Positions 1 through 9,602 of a stretch of DNA of 59,815 bases are shown here, piece after piece (within the stretch, counting starts at the first letter, position 1; each line of letters starts with the position of its first letter). The notes under the pieces are model-generated. The model was not told where the DNA came from, made no database searches, and worked only from the letters and a program-made list of their open reading frames with translations. Position numbers and translations under genes: made by a program. This DNA comes from Mycobacterium asiaticum (lineage in GTDB: Bacteria > Actinomycetota > Actinomycetes > Mycobacteriales > Mycobacteriaceae), in NCBI RefSeq assembly GCF_001673365.1, contig NZ_LZLS01000040.1:1-59815 (forward strand). The letters are read 5' to 3'.

Positions 1-2512
1 GGCACACTCCGGCGCCCCGACAGCGCGTTCAGACTGGTTGGACATGCTGGGCCTAGGCGATTCTGATCCGGCCGCGCTGTGGCGGACCCGAGGTCGTCGC
101 GACCGCTTGTGCGTCCCGATCGGCGTCAACCCCGAGGGCCAACCGGTGTACCTCGACATCAAGGAGGCCGCGGAGCACGGCATGGGCCCGCATGGCCTCT
201 GTGTCGGAGCCACCGGATCGGGGAAGTCGGAGCTACTGCGCACGGTCACGCTGGGCATGCTGGCGCTCAACTCCCCGGAGGTTCTGAATCTGCTGCTGGT
301 CGATTTCAAAGGTGGCGCAACCTTTCTCGACCTGGCCGAGGCGCCGCACGTCGCCGCGGTCATCACCAACCTCGCCGAGGAAGCACCGCTGGTCGCGCGG
401 ATGAGCGAAGCATTGGCGGGGGAGATGAACCGTCGACAACAGCTGCTGCGCGCGGCCGGATTCGCCAGCGTCTCGGCATATGAGCAAGGACGCGGCCCGG
501 GTTCGGCGCCGCTGCCGACATTGTTTGTCATTGTCGACGAATTCTCCGAACTGCTCAGTCAGCATCCCGATTTCGCGGACATGTTCGTCGCTATCGGACG
601 GCTGGGTCGGTCATTGGGAATGCACTTGTTGCTGGCCAGTCAGCGCCTCGACGAGGGCAGGCTGCGTGGACTGGAGGCACATCTGTCATACCGGCTGTGT
701 TTGAAGACGTTGTCGGCCAGCGAGTCACGAGCGGTGCTGGGCACGGCGGACGCCTACGAGTTGCCCAACATTCCCGGTGTCGGCTTGCTTCGGACCGCGG
801 GCGGCGGACTCATTCGGTTTCAGGCCGCATCCGTATCCGGTCTGACCCAGCCCACGCGCGCTGTCGAATCCAGCTCATTGGTGGTGCGGCCCTTCACCGC
901 CGAACCCGTGGGAGCAGTCGCGCCTGCCGATGTCGCGCCGGGAATCTCCGTCGTCGCTTCGGTATTGGAACGGCTGGCGTCCCATGGGCCACCCGCACAC
1001 CGGGTTTGGTTACCGCCGCTGGGCACCGCACCGTCGCTGGGCGCGCTGCTGTGTACCAGCCCGCCGGCGCATTTGCAGGTTCCAATAGGTGTGGTCGACC
1101 GACCGTACGAGCAGTGCCGCAGCCCGCTACTTGTCGATTTATCCGGTGCCGCGGGCAATGTCGCGGTCGTCGGTGCCCCGCAGTCGGGAAAGTCGACCGC
1201 ACTGCGCACACTGATACTCGCGCTGGCCGCCACTCACGACGCGGTGCAGTTCTACTGCATGGACTTCGGTGGCGGAGGGCTGTCCGCGCTGCGGGATTTG
1301 CCGCAGGTGGGGGCAGTTGCCGACCGAGGCCAACCTGAGCTCGTCCGGCGCATGACCGCCGAAGTGGAGTCAGCGGTGCGGTCCCGCGAAGCTTACTTCC
1401 GCCGCCACGGGACGCTGGACTCGTTTCCCGAGATGTTCCTGGTCGTTGACGGCTGGGCTAGTCTGCGCCCGGAGTTCGAAGCGGTCGAAGAGTCGATCAC
1501 CGCCCTTGCGGCTCAAGGACTTTCCTACGGGGTACATGTCGTGTTGTCGGCAACTCGTTGGGCGGAGATCAGGCCCGCGTTGCGGGATCAGCTGGGCAGC
1601 CGTATCGAGTTGCGGCTCGGCGATCCGGCGGACTCCGAACTGGACCGTCGGCGGGCTCGTGAAGTGCCCGGCGAGCATCCCGGCCGCGGCCTGACGCGCG
1701 ATGGTTCGCACATGATGATCGCGTTGCCCACCGAAGTCGACGTGCGCCAAGACGGACCGCCGGCTCCGCCGATACCGCTGTTGCCGGCCCGCGTGGACTA
1801 CCGCACGGTTATCTCGGAAAACGAGCATGCCGCCGCGATCCTGCTCGGCCTCGGCGAACGACTCGAACCGGTGGCCGTGGACTTCGAGCATCTATTGGTA
1901 TTGGGAGACAACGGCTGTGGCAAGACCGCCATGTTGCGCACCCTTTGCCGGGAGATCGTCCGCACCAACACCATCGAACAGGCGCAACTGTTCATCGTCG
2001 ATTTCCGGCGAAACTTGCTTGGCGTGTTGGAATCCGGATATCTCGGCGGCTTTGCGATGTCACCCGCTGCCTTGGGGACGCTGCTGCCGGGCCTGATCGA
2101 CGTGCTGAGACAGCGGATGCCCGGCCCCGATGTCAACCAGATGCAGTTGCGGGACAGATCCTGGTGGAACGGACCGGAGCTCTACCTCGTCGTCGACGAC
2201 TACGACCTGGTTGCCACCCCGGCCGGCAACGCATTACACGAACTGCTCGAATATCTGCCGTACGCAACGGATCTCGGACTTCACATCGTCGTGGCGCGCC
2301 GTTGCGGGGGAGCGGCGAGGGCATTGTTCGAACCGCTGCTCGCCGGACTGCGCGACTTCGGCTGTCTGGGACTGATGATGAGCGGGCGTGCCGAGGAAGG
2401 GGCGCTGCTCGGATCCAGGCCCCCGGTGCCGCTGCCCCCTGGTCGTGGCGTGCTGATCAGCGCTCCTGGCGTCGAACAGCTCATCCAGGTCGCCTGGAGC
2501 CCGCCACCGTGA
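1..2512 (+). CDS. eccC4: ESX-4 type VII secretion ATPase EccC4, C-terminal part (5' end outside window)
   Basis: FtsK/SpoIIIE-type motor ATPase of the ESX-4 secretion membrane complex. The frame is open from the first codon at base 2, so the N-terminal membrane part lies upstream; the internal TTG at 38 is not the start. Three ATPase modules are visible. Module 1 has a perfect Walker A (GATGSGKSE, nt 206-232) and an Asp-Glu Walker B (VIVDEF, about nt 529-546). Module 2 has GAPQSGKST (about nt 1172-1198) and module 3 GDNGCGKTA (about nt 1904-1930), but their Walker B sites read VVDGW and VVDDY. That fits the family rule that modules 2 and 3 are degenerate and bind substrate. The downstream gene overlaps the stop (GTGA). 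Orthologue by order and sequence: Rv3447c. Confidence 0.95.
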   Translation, partial: AHSGAPTARSDWLDMLGLGDSDPAALWRTRGRRDRLCVPIGVNPEGQPVYLDIKEAAEHGMGPHGLCVGATGSGKSELLRTVTLGMLALNSPEVLNLLLVDFKGGATFLDLAEAPHVAAVITNLAEEAPLVARMSEALAGEMNRRQQLLRAAGFASVSAYEQGRGPGSAPLPTLFVIVDEFSELLSQHPDFADMFVAIGRLGRSLGMHLLLASQRLDEGRLRGLEAHLSYRLCLKTLSASESRAVLGTADAYELPNIPGVGLLRTAGGGLIRFQAASVSGLTQPTRAVESSSLVVRPFTAEPVGAVAPADVAPGISVVASVLERLASHGPPAHRVWLPPLGTAPSLGALLCTSPPAHLQVPIGVVDRPYEQCRSPLLVDLSGAAGNVAVVGAPQSGKSTALRTLILALAATHDAVQFYCMDFGGGGLSALRDLPQVGAVADRGQPELVRRMTAEVESAVRSREAYFRRHGTLDSFPEMFLVVDGWASLRPEFEAVEESITALAAQGLSYGVHVVLSATRWAEIRPALRDQLGSRIELRLGDPADSELDRRRAREVPGEHPGRGLTRDGSHMMIALPTEVDVRQDGPPAPPIPLLPARVDYRTVISENEHAAAILLGLGERLEPVAVDFEHLLVLGDNGCGKTAMLRTLCREIVRTNTIEQAQLFIVDFRRNLLGVLESGYLGGFAMSPAALGTLLPGLIDVLRQRMPGPDVNQMQLRDRSWWNGPELYLVVDDYDLVATPAGNALHELLEYLPYATDLGLHIVVARRCGGAARALFEPLLAGLRDFGCLGLMMSGRAEEGALLGSRPPVPLPPGRGVLISAPGVEQLIQVAWSPPP

Positions 2513-3711
2513 CCTCGCACCGCGCAGTCATTGCCGTCGGTCCCGACCGTGTCCGTCGATTGTGTTGCGGTGCAGGCGAAGTTGGCGCTGATGCGGCGGC
2601 GGCACTGGAGGCAGTCGACGACTCGGTGGTGCTGGTGGATGAGCGGCCGGTCGCGGTCGACGAGCTGTGGTCGAGCGTGCTGAGTTCGTTGGCCGCCGGG
2701 CACTGCGGCCTTGTCGTCGTGCATCCGTCCTGGTGGCCGGCGGCGCGCGTCGGCGTGGCGCGCAATGCCACGCGGACGCTCGGTGAAGACGTTGACGTAC
2801 AACCGCGGTCCTGGTTGCTGTCGCAGCCGGGGTCCGAGGCACCGTCGGTCGTCGTGGAGATCGCCGACCGGTTGGTAGCTGTCACCGGGCTGGACGTCGT
2901 CGCGGTCTCACGCCGGCGCGGACCCGAAGTGGTCACCGAAGAAGTCGCCTCCATTGTCGCCAGGCGAGCCGCGACGATGCAGCGACCCGAGGTGTTGATC
3001 GATGCGCCCAGCGCGGTCGGCGACGCGGCACGGCTGGCGACGTTGATCGCCCGTGCAGTCCCGGAAGGCGCCACGATCATTGACGACGACGCATTGGGGC
3101 GTAGGGCTCGAGCCGCCACGATGATTCCCGCCGAGCCAGTCGCCGCGCAGGTGCCGCCACATGCGCGGGGGCGAGCGGTCGCGCGATTCGTCTGCGCGGG
3201 CATCGGCGTGTCGGCAGTGGCACTGGCGTTGTCTTTGCTTAGCGGCGAGGACCCGCGGCGCGCGGTCCTCACACCGGCGGCGCCCACCACGGTTCTGGTC
3301 GAAGGCAGGGTCGCATTGACAATTCCGGCGAACTGGCTCACCCAGCGCGTCGTCGCCGGACCCGGCTCGGCCCGGGTACAGGTCACCTCGCCAGCTGACC
3401 CCGAGGTGGCGTTGCACGTCACGCAAACACCGACGCCGGCAGAGACGCTGGCCGACGCCGCCGATCGGTTGAAACGTGCGATCCTCGCCGAGCCCGCTGG
3501 CGTGTTCGTCGACTTCAACCCCTCCGGTTTCCACGCAGGGAGGCCAGTGGTGACCTATCGCGAGGTCAGGGCCGTCCACGACGTTCGGTGGACGGTACTG
3601 GTCGATCGGTCGGTGCGGATCAGCATCGGATGCCAGAGCCGGCGCGTCGACCCGGACAGCATTCGCGAGACGTGCGAGCAAGCGGTGCGCTCAGCGCACT
3701 CGCTGGAATGA
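2509..3711 (+). CDS. Type VII secretion-associated protein, Rv3446c family
   Basis: A 400-residue protein of the family found beside eccC in ESX-4 loci; its molecular role is not established. The GTG start at 2509 overlaps the eccC4 stop, so translation is probably coupled. Residues 1-220 are soluble and Ala/Val-rich. One hydrophobic segment follows at about residues 225-245 ([14 protein letters not shown]). The C-terminal domain of about 150 residues, presumably extracytoplasmic, has conserved-looking TIPANW and TYRE motifs and two cysteines near the end (ISIGCQ, ETCEQ) that could form a disulphide. The frame stays open far upstream, but only the 2509 start fits the operon and the family length (about 404 residues in H37Rv). 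Confidence 0.85.
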   Translation: MTSHRAVIAVGPDRVRRLCCGAGEVGADAAAALEAVDDSVVLVDERPVAVDELWSSVLSSLAAGHCGLVVVHPSWWPAARVGVARNATRTLGEDVDVQPRSWLLSQPGSEAPSVVVEIADRLVAVTGLDVVAVSRRRGPEVVTEEVASIVARRAATMQRPEVLIDAPSAVGDAARLATLIARAVPEGATIIDDDALGRRARAATMIPAEPVAAQVPPHARGRAVARFVCAGIGVSAVALALSLLSGEDPRRAVLTPAAPTTVLVEGRVALTIPANWLTQRVVAGPGSARVQVTSPADPEVALHVTQTPTPAETLADAADRLKRAILAEPAGVFVDFNPSGFHAGRPVVTYREVRAVHDVRWTVLVDRSVRISIGCQSRRVDPDSIRETCEQAVRSAHSLE

Positions 3712-3751
3712 AAGTGGAACCAAAACGGGCACGCCAGCCGTCCAATCGAAT

Positions 3752-4060
3752 ATGACTACTTTGAACGCCGACTTCGACCTGATGCGCGCGGTCGCGGCCA
3801 CCACCGATGCCCGCAACGAGGAGATCCGGACCATGCTGCACGCCTTCGTAGGCCGAGTGAGCAGCGTGCCGCCGTCAGTATGGGGCGGGCTTGCGGCCGC
3901 CCGATTCAAGGACGTGCTGGACCGCTGGAACGTCGAGTCGGCCCGCCTGTACCACGTCCTGGGCACTATCGCCGACACCATCCGCTGCAACGAGGCCGCC
4001 TTGCGCGAGGCGGGTCAGAGCCACGCCCAGCGCATCGCGGCCAGTGGGGGGAATCTGTGA
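3752..4060 (+). CDS. esxU: EsxU, WXG100-family ESX-4 substrate
   Basis: A 102-residue helical-hairpin protein of the WXG100 (ESAT-6-like) superfamily, expected to pair with the next gene's product and be exported by ESX-4. The hallmark turn is present as VWGG (Trp at residue 44) between two predicted amphipathic helices. I see no clear C-terminal YxxxD/E export signal. It starts with ATG 40 nt after the Rv3446c-like gene, and its stop overlaps the esxT start (ATGA). This matches Rv3445c in position and length. Confidence 0.92.
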   Translation: MTTLNADFDLMRAVAATTDARNEEIRTMLHAFVGRVSSVPPSVWGGLAAARFKDVLDRWNVESARLYHVLGTIADTIRCNEAALREAGQSHAQRIAASGGNL

Positions 4061-4362
4061 TGGCGGGCGAACCGGTACTTTCCTACAACTTCGACGCCAT
4101 CGAATGCTCGGTCCGCCAGGAGATTCACACCACATCGGCCCGGCTCAATGCCGCGCTGCACGAGCTGAGGTCTTCGATCGCGCCGCTGCAACATTTGTGG
4201 ACCCGCGAGGCAGCCGCTGCCTACCAGGCCGAACAGCTCAAATGGCACCAGGCGGCCACCGCACTCAACGAGATACTCGTCGAGTTGGGGCACGCGGTCC
4301 GCGACGGCGCCGACGAGGTGGCCGGCGCCGATCGTCGGGCTGCCGGCGGTTGGGCGCGCTAG
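4060..4362 (+). CDS. esxT: EsxT, WXG100-family partner of EsxU
   Basis: A 100-residue WXG100-family protein, predicted to form a heterodimer with EsxU. The ATG at 4060 overlaps the esxU stop. An in-frame GTG at 4057 is possible but would lengthen it beyond the 100 residues of Rv3444c. The turn contains the conserved Trp (residue 47) but reads W-T-R, so the canonical Gly of WxG is missing. The N-terminal block (VLSYNFDAIE) and C-terminal helix (AGADRRAAGGWAR-like) closely resemble the H37Rv protein as I recall it. This is the last gene of the ESX-4 operon before the ribosomal promoter. Confidence 0.92.
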   Translation: MAGEPVLSYNFDAIECSVRQEIHTTSARLNAALHELRSSIAPLQHLWTREAAAAYQAEQLKWHQAATALNEILVELGHAVRDGADEVAGADRRAAGGWAR

Positions 4363-4367
4363 TCATT

Positions 4368-4397
4368 TTGACCTGCGGGGATGCCCCTCGGTAAGCT
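4368..4397 (+). promoter_or_regulatory. Putative SigA-type promoter of rplM-rpsI
   Basis: TTGACC at 4368-4373 and TAAGCT at 4392-4397 are separated by 18 nt, directly after the esxT stop and about 150 nt before rplM. A leader of roughly 140 nt would result. It is long enough for autogenous control by a ribosomal protein, but I could not define a specific fold. The match is to housekeeping promoter consensus by eye only. Confidence 0.5.
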
Positions 4398-4545
4398 GCA
4401 CCGTTGGCGTGCGGGTACCTCCGGGTACTTCGGATTCCAGGGTTCCTCGGGTCTACGTCGGTCGCCGAGACGAACCCCAACCGCACGTCTGACCGGCACC
4501 CGGGTCGCACCGGGATCCAACCCGAGAGAAAAGAAGGTAAGCGCT

Positions 4546-4989
4546 GTGCCTACATACGCGCCCAAGGCGGGTGACACCACGCGCTCGTGGTACGTCATCG
4601 ACGCCACGGACGTAGTGCTTGGCCGCCTTGCCGTCGCAGCTGCCAATCTGCTGCGCGGCAAGCACAAGCCGACGTTCGCGCCCAATGTCGACGGTGGTGA
4701 CTTCGTCATCGTCATCAACGCCGAGAAGGTCGCCATCAGCGGCGACAAACTGCAGAGCAAAATGGCCTACAGCCACTCGGGTTATCCCGGCGGTCTGCGC
4801 AAGCGGAGCATCGGTGAGCTGCTGCAAAAGCACCCCGACCGGGTGGTGGAGAAGGCGATCGTCGGCATGCTGCCCAAGAACAAGTTGAGCCGACAGATCC
4901 AGAAGAAGCTTCGTGTCTACGCCGGCCCGGAGCACCCCCACACCGCTCAGCAGCCGGTTCCGTACGAGATCAAGCAGGTGGCACAGTGA
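4546..4989 (+). CDS. rplM: 50S ribosomal protein L13
   Basis: Ribosomal protein L13, an early-assembling large-subunit protein. The GTG at 4546 begins (M)[19 protein letters not shown], giving 147 residues, the length of Rv3443c. A purine-rich ribosome-binding site (AGAAGG, about 4533-4538) precedes it. Family motifs include RSWYVIDA near the N terminus, LRGKHKPTF, the HSGYPGGL block, [10 protein letters not shown] and the C-terminal YAGPEHPH. The frame is open upstream into the leader, but that extension has no family similarity. It overlaps rpsI by four bases (GTGA), the usual L13-S9 pair. Confidence 0.97.
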   Translation: MPTYAPKAGDTTRSWYVIDATDVVLGRLAVAAANLLRGKHKPTFAPNVDGGDFVIVINAEKVAISGDKLQSKMAYSHSGYPGGLRKRSIGELLQKHPDRVVEKAIVGMLPKNKLSRQIQKKLRVYAGPEHPHTAQQPVPYEIKQVAQ

Positions 4990-5441
4990 CCGAAACCAGT
5001 CTGGAAACCACCGAAGTGACCGAGACGGTGGTCGAGAGCGAGTCGTTCGTGTTCGAGCGCCCCATCCAGACCGTCGGCCGCCGCAAGGAGGCCGTGGTGC
5101 GGGTGCGGCTGGTGCCCGGCAGCGGCAAGTTCGACCTCAACGGCCGCAGCCTGGAGGACTACTTCCCGAACAAGGTGCACCAGCAGCTGATCAAGGCTCC
5201 GCTGGTCACCGTCGAGCGGTTGGAGAGCTACGACATCTACGCGCTGCTGCACGGCGGCGGCCCGTCCGGCCAGGCCGGCGCGCTGCGGCTGGGCATCGCC
5301 CGCGCCCTGATCGTGGCGAACCCCGAGGACCGTCCGGCGCTGAAGAAGGCCGGCTTCCTCACCCGTGACCCGCGCGCCACCGAGCGCAAGAAGTACGGGC
5401 TGAAGAAGGCCCGCAAGGCGCCTCAGTACAGCAAGCGCTGA
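4986..5441 (+). CDS. rpsI: 30S ribosomal protein S9
   Basis: Ribosomal protein S9, 151 residues. The first 25 or so residues are an acidic Thr/Glu-rich extension ([16 protein letters not shown]) typical of mycobacterial S9. The core then starts with [15 protein letters not shown]. The C-terminal tail that reaches the P-site tRNA is intact: [19 protein letters not shown] with the terminal Lys-Arg. The GTG start overlaps the rplM stop, indicating coupled expression. A large palindrome lies just after the stop codon. Confidence 0.97.
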   Translation: MTETSLETTEVTETVVESESFVFERPIQTVGRRKEAVVRVRLVPGSGKFDLNGRSLEDYFPNKVHQQLIKAPLVTVERLESYDIYALLHGGGPSGQAGALRLGIARALIVANPEDRPALKKAGFLTRDPRATERKKYGLKKARKAPQYSKR

Positions 5442-5455
5442 TCGGCGACCACTTT

Positions 5456-5515
5456 TTGGCTGCGAGCGGGTGTCGCTCGGCGTGTCGCGGGTATAAGACG
5501 CACGCTCGCAGCCAA
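5456..5515. repeat. Long intergenic palindrome between rpsI and glmM
   Basis: A perfect 13-bp inverted repeat: left arm 5456-5468 (TTGGCTGCGAGCG) and right arm 5503-5515, separated by 34 nt that are GC-rich and partly self-complementary. It sits 15 nt after the rpsI stop and ends 44 nt before glmM. It could act as a transcription terminator or attenuator (there is no T-tract), an RNA-processing structure, or a copy of a dispersed mycobacterial palindromic element. A similarly built unit occurs at 50499-50570. Confidence 0.7.
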
Positions 5516-5559
5516 CAGTGGGTATCTGCAATGTCGCTATCTGTGAGAGGTTTGTCCGC

Positions 5560-6897
5560 ATGGGTCGACTATTCGGCACCGACGGCGTCCGCGGAGTCGC
5601 CAATCGTGAGTTGACCGCCGAACTGGCGCTTGCGCTCGGCTCCGCGGCGGCGCGGCACCTGGCGAGCTCGGCGGGGCCTGGACGTCGCGTTGCGGTCATC
5701 GGTCGCGATCCGCGAGCCAGCGGCGAAATGCTGGAGGCCGCGGTGATCGCCGGCCTGAGCAGCGAGGGTGTCGACGCGCTACGGGTCGGGGTGCTCCCGA
5801 CACCGGCGGTGGCCTACCTGACCGGTGCGTACGACGCCGACTTCGGCGTAATGATTTCGGCCTCACACAACCCGATGCCGGACAACGGCATCAAGATCTT
5901 CGGTCCCGGCGGCCACAAACTGGACGACGACACCGAGGACCAGATCGAGAACCTGGTTGCCGCCGGGCCCGGTTTGCGGCCCGTCGGCGCGGAAATCGGC
6001 CGCGTGATAGACGCTGCGGACGCCGCCGAACGCTATCTGCGCCACGTCGGCAAGGCCAGCACCAATCGGCTTGACGGTCTCACCGTCGTCGTCGACTGCG
6101 CGCATGGCGCGGCCTCCGAGGCGGCGCCGAGTGCTTATCGCGCGGCCGGAGCGCGGGTCATCGCCATCAACGCCGAGCCCAATGGTCTGAACATCAACGA
6201 CGGGTGCGGTTCCACCCACCTGGACGCGCTGCGCGCGGCGGTCATCGCTGAGGGTGCCGACCTGGGTCTGGCGCACGACGGTGACGCCGACCGCTGCCTG
6301 GCCATAGATGCCAACGGTGAACTCGTCGACGGCGACACCATCATGGTGGTGCTGGCCCTGGCGATGAAGGACGCCGGCGAGTTGGCCTCCGACACGCTGG
6401 TCGCGACGGTGATGAGCAACCTTGGGTTGCACCTGGCCATGCGTGCGGCCGGCGTGACGGTGCGTACCACCGGCGTCGGCGACCGGTATGTCTTGGAAGA
6501 GTTGCGGGCCGGCGAATACAGCCTGGGTGGTGAGCAATCGGGTCACATCGTGATGCCGGCGCTGGGCTCCACCGGTGACGGCATCGTCACCGGACTTCGG
6601 CTCATGACCCGCATGGTGCAGACGGGTTCGTCATTGGCTGCGTTGGCATCGGCGATGCAGACGTTGCCGCAGGTGCTGATCAACGTCGAGGTCGCCGATA
6701 AGGCCGCCGCCGCCGCGGCACGCTCGGTACAGACCGCGGTTGCGCAGGCCGAGGCCGAACTCGGCGATACCGGTCGGATTTTGTTGCGTCCCTCGGGAAC
6801 CGAGCCGCTGATCCGCGTCATGGTGGAAGCTTCCGACGAGGAGATCGCGCAGCGGTTGGCTACCAGCGTGGCCGACGCGGTCAGCACTGCCGACTAA
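5560..6897 (+). CDS. glmM: Phosphoglucosamine mutase
   Basis: Converts glucosamine-6-phosphate to glucosamine-1-phosphate on the route to UDP-GlcNAc, acting on the product of GlmS encoded about 5 kb downstream. It is a 445-residue alpha-D-phosphohexomutase. The phosphoserine loop ISASHNP has the active Ser at residue 102. The metal-binding loop is DGDADR (residues 240-245). The sugar-binding GGEQSGH and the C-terminal phosphate-binding [14 protein letters not shown] are present. I chose the ATG at 5560, beginning [12 protein letters not shown], preceded by GAGAGG. H37Rv counterpart: Rv3441c (mrsA). Confidence 0.96.
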   Translation: MGRLFGTDGVRGVANRELTAELALALGSAAARHLASSAGPGRRVAVIGRDPRASGEMLEAAVIAGLSSEGVDALRVGVLPTPAVAYLTGAYDADFGVMISASHNPMPDNGIKIFGPGGHKLDDDTEDQIENLVAAGPGLRPVGAEIGRVIDAADAAERYLRHVGKASTNRLDGLTVVVDCAHGAASEAAPSAYRAAGARVIAINAEPNGLNINDGCGSTHLDALRAAVIAEGADLGLAHDGDADRCLAIDANGELVDGDTIMVVLALAMKDAGELASDTLVATVMSNLGLHLAMRAAGVTVRTTGVGDRYVLEELRAGEYSLGGEQSGHIVMPALGSTGDGIVTGLRLMTRMVQTGSSLAALASAMQTLPQVLINVEVADKAAAAAARSVQTAVAQAEAELGDTGRILLRPSGTEPLIRVMVEASDEEIAQRLATSVADAVSTAD

Positions 6898-6940
6898 ATC
6901 TTTTTGGAACCTAGACGCCGTTCGCCGCGTCGAACTAGGT

Positions 6941-7228
6941 ATGAGAGTTGAAAGTGCTGCGCTGTACCGGATCGCTGACCGAATTTCCGCGGCGGCCGGG
7001 CAAATCGATGATGCGGTAGGAAATCACCTGTCGCACTTGAGTTTTTGTGGAGCCCGCGCCGGCCGCGAATATGCTGAATACGGCGCTGCGGTGCGCGCCG
7101 GGCTGGACGGACTGGCCGCCGACCTTTCGCAGTGGTCCCGGGCGGCGCAGCAGATCGCGCTCGCATTGCGCGCCGGTGTCGACCGCTACCAGGACGCCGA
7201 GCGGTATGCCGCCGCCCGGATCGACTGA
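6941..7228 (+). CDS. Type VII secretion target-like protein (Rv3440c-like)
   Basis: A 95-residue Ala-rich helical protein resembling the small ESX-associated family annotated as 'type VII secretion target' (DUF2580 in my recollection). It has no signal peptide or membrane segment. The composition suggests two long helices, broken around SFCGARAGREYAEYG. It ends 2 nt before the next gene, so the pair is presumably cotranscribed. By position it matches Rv3440c. An export role is inferred from family and context, not shown by the sequence. Confidence 0.7.
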   Translation: MRVESAALYRIADRISAAAGQIDDAVGNHLSHLSFCGARAGREYAEYGAAVRAGLDGLAADLSQWSRAAQQIALALRAGVDRYQDAERYAAARID

Positions 7229-7230
7229 CC

Positions 7231-8520
7231 GTGGCCGAGTGGTTTGATGTCAGCGGGCGGCTGGCGGAAGGACTGCCGGCGGTGGAGCACACGCAGAGCT
7301 ATGTAAGCGCCTGCCACGATCCAACTCCGATCCGCGATCTGTACTCCAGTGAGGACGGCCTTGATCTTCGCGCGCTCGACGCCGACTGCGCGGCGCTGCG
7401 CGCGGCCGCCGCCCTTGCGGCCGAAGCGTTGCGCTTGCAGCGGGATCAACTCGCTGCCGTGCCGGGGGTATGGGCGGGGGCGGGTGCGGACTCCGCGGTT
7501 GCGTTCCTGCAGCGTCATTGCGATGCAGCCGTCGCGGTGGTCGCCGAAATCCGGGCGGCGGCCCGGCGGTGCGAGTCGTTGCGAGACGGCTTGTGGGATC
7601 TCGTCGACGCAAAGGTCGCGACCGTTATCGCGATCGACGACCGCACGCTGCCGCACCAGCCGGTATGGCTGGCCGCGGCCGCGGCGGCTACCACCGAAGC
7701 GGCGGCCCAGAATATCGTCAACCAACAAATAAAGCCGTACGTGGACAACGATATTCGCCACGACTGGCTCACTGCCATGCACTCGAACCGAGCGGGCGTC
7801 ACGGCCTGCTACGACACGGTCACCGACCAGTTCGCCGCCACGCCGCGAGCACACTTCGAAAGCCCCGTCGACTTCGGTCCCAGCAGTCCGCCACCGCGGT
7901 CGCCTGGCAGTCCGGCGCCCGTGGCGGCGGCCGTCGCACCGGCTACATTTTCCCGACCGTCGGTGTCGGCGCCGGTGCAGACGCCGAATTCGCCGCTGGT
8001 GCAACCGGAATGGGGGCAGGGGGTGAGCGAGTCCTCCGGCATGGCGAGTGTGGACAGCGGCCTCGGTGACGGCGGCGAGCTTGACAGTGCGGATGGGTCC
8101 GGCGGTGCCGGTGGACTCGGCGGTGCCGGTGTGCTCGGTGGCCTCGCGAGCCGCATTGTGCAAGCGATAGACAGCCTGTTGGGAGCGGCCACCGATCAAG
8201 CCGGCTACGCGGACGAACCACTGGACGAAGAAGGCGAACAGGACGATCCGGACGAGCCAGAACCCGGTCAGACCGAAAAGCCCGAAGCGACAAAAGCATT
8301 CGAGCCCACCGGGCGCGTCGGCGGTCCGGTCACAGTAGCCGCTCAACCGGTGCCGGAGGCGCCACGACCGGTGCCGGAGGCGTCACCGCCGCCGGTGCAG
8401 GCCGGGGCGCCGCCGGTGCAGGGCGCCGAGCCCGTTATCGCGCCGGCCAGACCGCCGCTTCCGCCGGGGGCAACGCCGTGCGAGATCGCCGCCAACGAAC
8501 TGCCGCAGGCCGGCCAGTGA
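7231..8520 (+). CDS. Ala/Pro-rich ESX-associated protein with WXG-like N-terminal domain (Rv3439c-like)
   Basis: A 429-residue protein. The GTG at 7231 lies 2 nt after the preceding stop and starts VAEWFDVSGRLAEG; upstream extension only overlaps the previous gene. Residues 45-200 are helical with a W-A-G turn at residue 81 (GVWAGAGAD), like WXG100/PPE-type secretion proteins. From about residue 210 to the end it is low complexity: Pro/Ala stretches, a Gly-rich block (GGAGGLGGAGVLGG), an acidic block (DEEGEQDDPDEPEP) and repeated PVPEA/PPVQ units. This suggests an exported or surface-exposed tail. Its function is unknown; the H37Rv counterpart is annotated only as Ala/Pro-rich. It converges on the next minus-strand gene with a 14-nt gap. 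Confidence 0.75.
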   Translation: MAEWFDVSGRLAEGLPAVEHTQSYVSACHDPTPIRDLYSSEDGLDLRALDADCAALRAAAALAAEALRLQRDQLAAVPGVWAGAGADSAVAFLQRHCDAAVAVVAEIRAAARRCESLRDGLWDLVDAKVATVIAIDDRTLPHQPVWLAAAAAATTEAAAQNIVNQQIKPYVDNDIRHDWLTAMHSNRAGVTACYDTVTDQFAATPRAHFESPVDFGPSSPPPRSPGSPAPVAAAVAPATFSRPSVSAPVQTPNSPLVQPEWGQGVSESSGMASVDSGLGDGGELDSADGSGGAGGLGGAGVLGGLASRIVQAIDSLLGAATDQAGYADEPLDEEGEQDDPDEPEPGQTEKPEATKAFEPTGRVGGPVTVAAQPVPEAPRPVPEASPPPVQAGAPPVQGAEPVIAPARPPLPPGATPCEIAANELPQAGQ

Positions 8521-8534
8521 AACTCAGCTGCGCA

Positions 8535-9587
8535 TCAGTGCGATCGAAGCTCCAACAACTCCTCGACATAGCGCACCGCTTCGCGAGGGTCTGCCGTGGC
8601 CGGTCGGACCATCAACGTGGTCACCCCAGCCTCGGCGAACACGCTCAACCGCTCGGCGACGAAGCCGCGCGGGCCGATCAGCGACACCCCGCGGACCAGT
8701 TCGTCGGGCAACGCCTCGATCGCCTCCCGTTTGCGGCCGGCCAGGTACAGCTCCTGGATACGGTCGGCAACCTCGCCGAAGCCGTATCTGGTGGCCAAAT
8801 CGTGGTAGAAGTTACGACCCTTGGCGCCCATGCCGCCGATGTAGAGGGCCAGTTGCGGCTTGATCCACGCAAACCGGTCATCGACATCATCGCCGAGGGC
8901 CAACGAGGTGCCGACCATCACGTCCAGCGGCCCCAGCGCAGGATCCCGCTTGGCACCGCCGGCCGCCAGCGCTTCGCCCCACACCAGATGTGCCTTGTCC
9001 GGATAGAAGAACGCCGGCTGCCAACCTTCGGCGATTTCCGCCGTGAGTTCGACGTTCTTGGGGCCCAGTGCCGCGATCGATATCGGAATTCGTTCTCGCA
9101 CTGGATGATTGATGAGGTGCAGTGCCTTTCCCAAGCCCGTCCCGCGGTCTGCCGGCAGCGGGATCTGGTAGTGCTTCCCGTCGTACTCAAGCCGCTCCCT
9201 GCGCCACACGCGCCGACAGATTTCGACCGCTTCGCGGGTACGGCCCAGCGGGGCGTCGAACTCCACGCCGTGGAAGCCCTCGATCACCTGTGGCCCGGAG
9301 GTGCCGATCCCGAGGTGGAATCGGCCGTCGGAGACGTAGTCCAGACCCGCGGCGGTCATCGCCAGCAACGTCGGCGTGCGGATGTACAGCGGCAGCACTC
9401 CCGAGGCGAGTTCGACGGTGTTAGTCTTGGCCGCCAAGAAACCCAACTGGCTGATGGCGTCGAACGCGTACGCCTCGGCCACCACGGCAAGGTCGATGCC
9501 GAGCTTTTCCAGTTCGACCACGCGTTCGACGGCCTCGTGGAATCCGCCCGAGTAATCCAGTGCTATCCCGATGCGCATCAACGACAC
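8535..9587 (-). CDS. LLM-class (probably F420-dependent) oxidoreductase
   Basis: A luciferase-like TIM-barrel oxidoreductase of about 350 residues. Typical family features are the N-terminal RIGIALDYSGG, VVAEAYAFDA, the SDGRFHLGIGTSGPQVIEG block, and IPISIAALGPKN followed by AEIAEGWQPAFF. It resembles the Rv3520c family of mycobacterial F420-dependent enzymes; substrate unknown. The GTG at 9587 (V-S-L-M-R) or the internal ATG at 9578 could start it, and neither has a strong ribosome-binding site. It follows the SnoaL-like gene by 15 nt, so it is probably the third gene of a minus-strand unit begun by the hydrolase. In H37Rv nothing like it sits here. Confidence 0.82.
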   Translation of the reverse strand: MSLMRIGIALDYSGGFHEAVERVVELEKLGIDLAVVAEAYAFDAISQLGFLAAKTNTVELASGVLPLYIRTPTLLAMTAAGLDYVSDGRFHLGIGTSGPQVIEGFHGVEFDAPLGRTREAVEICRRVWRRERLEYDGKHYQIPLPADRGTGLGKALHLINHPVRERIPISIAALGPKNVELTAEIAEGWQPAFFYPDKAHLVWGEALAAGGAKRDPALGPLDVMVGTSLALGDDVDDRFAWIKPQLALYIGGMGAKGRNFYHDLATRYGFGEVADRIQELYLAGRKREAIEALPDELVRGVSLIGPRGFVAERLSVFAEAGVTTLMVRPATADPREAVRYVEELLELRSH

Positions 9588-9602
9588 TTACCACGGGGTC
9601 AC

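Noticed and set aside
38..46. TTG at 38 as the start of eccC4
   Set aside because: The frame is open to the window edge and upstream codons (S-D-W before the L-D-M) continue the EccC family sequence.
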